Shown here in pieces: positions 62,407 through 64,000 of a stretch of DNA of 64,000 nt (positions are counted from its first letter, which is position 1; the number at the start of each line of letters is the position of its first letter). The DNA comes from Pseudovibrio sp. Alg231-02. GTDB taxonomy: Bacteria; Pseudomonadota; Alphaproteobacteria; Rhizobiales; Stappiaceae. The stretch spans positions 1 through 64,000 of the forward strand of contig NZ_FREX01000005.1 in the NCBI RefSeq assembly GCF_900143565.1, written 5' to 3'. A program made the position numbers and the translations under genes. A model generated the notes under the pieces. The model searched no databases. It had not been told where the DNA came from and saw only the letters and a list, made by a program, of their open reading frames with translations.

Positions 62407-63732
62407 TCAAAATGTTCTGCTCACTGGGACCATCGAAATCCCGTAGGTCCTCGATCTTACATCAGCATCAGCTGTTGTTCGACCAATCTTCTTCCAAGGC
62501 ATGTAGGATACCCCACCAGCAAAAACAATAAGCGGAGCTGTCAGAAATGCTGTTTTCAGCCAGTTAGCAGGAATTTCTAGCTCAAAATCTCCACAAAGCT
62601 CTTTTTGAACATAAGTGATTTTGAAGCTTTCTGCAGAATGCGCCGCTTTATAACGCCAGCGATCATCCCATATTCCTTCATCTCCCGGCTTAACTTCAAT
62701 CTCCGGCAAGCCAGCCCTACCGGCCTCTCGAAAACAAAACCAGGTAGATTCGTCATGCGGTTTCGCCAGCGCAAACCTGACCCCGCCTAGAGTGGCCGCC
62801 CTGCTCCCATCTTCTGTTTTCAGAGTTTCATAAAGCCCCTCAAGCTTGGCAAGGCGCGGCATATAAGGCGCGCCAGAAATGTAGCGGACGAGCCGTCCAA
62901 CCAGCCTCAAGCCAATCTCATCGGGAATGTACTCCAGACACGAACTGTCAAAACGGACGGGTCCGGCACTATGAAACGTACAGGATTTCTCAGCTACTTC
63001 ATCCACCCAAACATCAATGGCATCAGCAGCACGGGCCATGCGTCGCGCCGTGTCGGAAAGCTTCGCCGCAGTCAACCCAAGTTCGTCGAGCTCTTGCTGC
63101 GCTTGTCGAAATTTTACACGCGTAAACTGCTCATCTTCATTAGAGGGATCTTCAAACCATGGCACCTGGGCAGAATGCAAAAGCGACTTGAGCCGAACCT
63201 TGCTGATTTCGAGTAGTGGACGGCAAATCTGAAATCCATCCAACTCGCGGTCCTTACGAATACACGCAAGACCATAAACCCCACTGCCCCGCGCCAGACG
63301 TGTCAAAAACGTTTCTGCCTGATCTTCCAGATGATGACCTAGAAAGAGCCCCTCACATCCGTGGTCTTCAGCAGCCTGTCGCAAAAGAGCATGGCGCGCA
63401 TCTCGGGCTTCCGATTGGATGTTTGAAGACGGTTTCTCACCAAGCCAATGTAAGGTCTCATGTGGCACGTCAATGCGCCGGCAATACTGCGCAACGCCTG
63501 CAGCTTCGCTGGCAGCCTCAGCACGCAAACCATGATCGACTGTGAAAGCATAAAGTTCAGGAGCAGAAAACCCCAGTTCCTGCGTCCACTGCTTCAACAG
63601 GTAAAGCAGAGCCATAGAATCAGCACCGCCGGACACACCAACGGCGATCCGGCGGAAAGACTTATACTCTCCGAAAAGCTCATTCAGCTCGTCGGAAGAA
63701 AAGAGAGCAACTTGATTAGAGGCAGTTGTCAC
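62407..63732 (-). CDS. tilS: tRNA(Ile)-lysidine synthetase TilS
   Basis: A TilS protein of about 441 residues from the proposed start. The PP-loop RIAVGVSGGADSMALLYLL (about 28-46) binds ATP; then AFTVDHGLRAEAASEA (about 63-78) and HHLEDQAETFLTRLARGSGVYGL (in part) follow, all typical. The C-terminal domain is diverged. It makes lysidine at the wobble position of the AUA-reading tRNA-Ile. The frame is open to 63828, deep inside cpoB; the GTG at 63732, 17 bases before the cpoB stop, is the most economical start, but no strong ribosome site supports it. Confidence 0.93.
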   Translation of the reverse strand: MTTASNQVALFSSDELNELFGEYKSFRRIAVGVSGGADSMALLYLLKQWTQELGFSAPELYAFTVDHGLRAEAASEAAGVAQYCRRIDVPHETLHWLGEKPSSNIQSEARDARHALLRQAAEDHGCEGLFLGHHLEDQAETFLTRLARGSGVYGLACIRKDRELDGFQICRPLLEISKVRLKSLLHSAQVPWFEDPSNEDEQFTRVKFRQAQQELDELGLTAAKLSDTARRMARAADAIDVWVDEVAEKSCTFHSAGPVRFDSSCLEYIPDEIGLRLVGRLVRYISGAPYMPRLAKLEGLYETLKTEDGSRAATLGGVRFALAKPHDESTWFCFREAGRAGLPEIEVKPGDEGIWDDRWRYKAAHSAESFKITYVQKELCGDFELEIPANWLKTAFLTAPLIVFAGGVSYMPWKKIGRTTADADVRSRTYGISMVPVSRTF

Positions 63733-64000
63733 GTTTTTGTTGAACCTTGGCCTGCTCCAGCACAGCAGGGGCTGCAAACTGGAAATTGGCGAGAAGCTGC
63801 TCATAAGTCTCACAAGCAGCGGGCGCATTCCCCATACCTGTAAGGGCAGTCCCCAATTTCAGCAAGCTTTCAGGAGCCAGTTCACTCTCAGGAAAATCAG
63901 TATAGCTTTTTAGAAAAGCTTGTGCAGCGTTCTCATACTGACGCTGAGCCAGCAGGCTTTCGCCAAGCCAGTGCTGCGCATTTGCAGTCAGCTCATGATC
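63716..64000 (-). CDS. cpoB: Cell division coordinator CpoB / Tol-Pal protein YbgF (3' end)
   Basis: The minus strand at the right edge encodes the last 94 residues of a TPR protein: NAQHWLGESLLAQRQYENAA, then LAPESLLKLGTALTGMG and a final AAPAVLEQAKVQQKRDNCL before TAA at 63716-63718. The WLGESLLAQRQY, LLKLG and CETYEQLLANF pattern is that of YbgF/CpoB tetratricopeptide repeats. Next to tilS and ftsH this is the expected tol-pal neighbour. The 5' part lies outside the window. Confidence 0.88.
   Translation of the reverse strand, partial: DHELTANAQHWLGESLLAQRQYENAAQAFLKSYTDFPESELAPESLLKLGTALTGMGNAPAACETYEQLLANFQFAAPAVLEQAKVQQKRDNCL

Noticed and set aside
1-64000. CRISPR arrays, insertion sequences, integrases, prophage
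   Set aside because: No regularly spaced identical repeats apart from the three tRNA genes; no transposase or integrase frame on either strand.

Overview
The window reads as chromosomal DNA of a marine-type alphaproteobacterium, most likely Hyphomicrobiales/Stappiaceae, with Pseudovibrio or a close relative as my best guess. The reasons are the CtrA master regulator and the ChpT phosphotransferase, GANTC sites in the ctrA promoter, an alphaproteobacterial-type serC leader RNA, an RpoH with the usual box, the 16S 5' end, and the synteny fliJ-fliI/ctrA and cpoB-tilS-ftsH-glmM. The genus is inference; nothing here was searched against a database.

Layout. 1-600: 5' end of an rrn operon on the minus strand with its leader and a strong promoter. 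1.1-3.0 kb: a small secreted protein and a sodium:solute symporter. 3.3-6.6 kb: an AT-rich accessory patch with an HNH nuclease/ABC-type ATPase pair (Septu PtuAB-like defence), a small upstream ORF, degraded coding scraps and a DUF805 protein. 6.7-13.2 kb: AraC regulator/DASS permease, DUF4336, DUF4345, an SDR and a divergent LysR. 13.3-16.6 kb: a hydroxyproline catabolic operon (epimerase, FAD oxidoreductase, DapA-type deaminase) behind a palindromic operator. 16.8-20.2 kb: glpD and glpK; their probable repressor GlpR lies 20 kb away at 39.8-40.6 kb. 20.4-23.3 kb: a large MscS channel and a PqiA-like protein. 23.5-26.4 kb: fliJ, fliI and divergent ctrA. 26.5-29.8 kb: methyltransferase, TrmO, DMT exporter and a Tat-exported metallo-hydrolase. 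30.1-36.8 kb: cheA-cheW-cheY-cheB-cheR with chpT just upstream. 36.9-39.6 kb: YHS protein, EipA-like DUF1134 protein and a coiled-coil membrane protein. 41.3-41.7 kb: three tandem tRNA-Glu genes. 41.8-46.6 kb: a DUF6476-type protein back to back with rluD, then rpoH and a CHASE2/cyclase-like protein that lacks the catalytic residues. 46.6-48.6 kb: thiX-thiY under a TPP riboswitch. 48.7-57.3 kb: a disordered membrane protein, purA, a DMT exporter, an M42 peptidase, serA and serC. 57.5-64 kb: an outer membrane protein, glmM, ftsH, tilS and the 3' end of cpoB.

Connections. ctrA, chpT and the EipA-like gene (a known CtrA target in Brucella) fall in one window together with chemotaxis and flagellar export genes. 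TTAACC-type CtrA half-sites lie upstream of ctrA, eipA, cheA and the outer membrane protein gene. Two families of short interspersed repeats fill intergenic spaces; one has a hairpin stem with compensatory base changes between copies. Except for the 3.3-6.6 kb patch the window looks like stable core chromosome. No CRISPR array, insertion sequence or prophage was seen.
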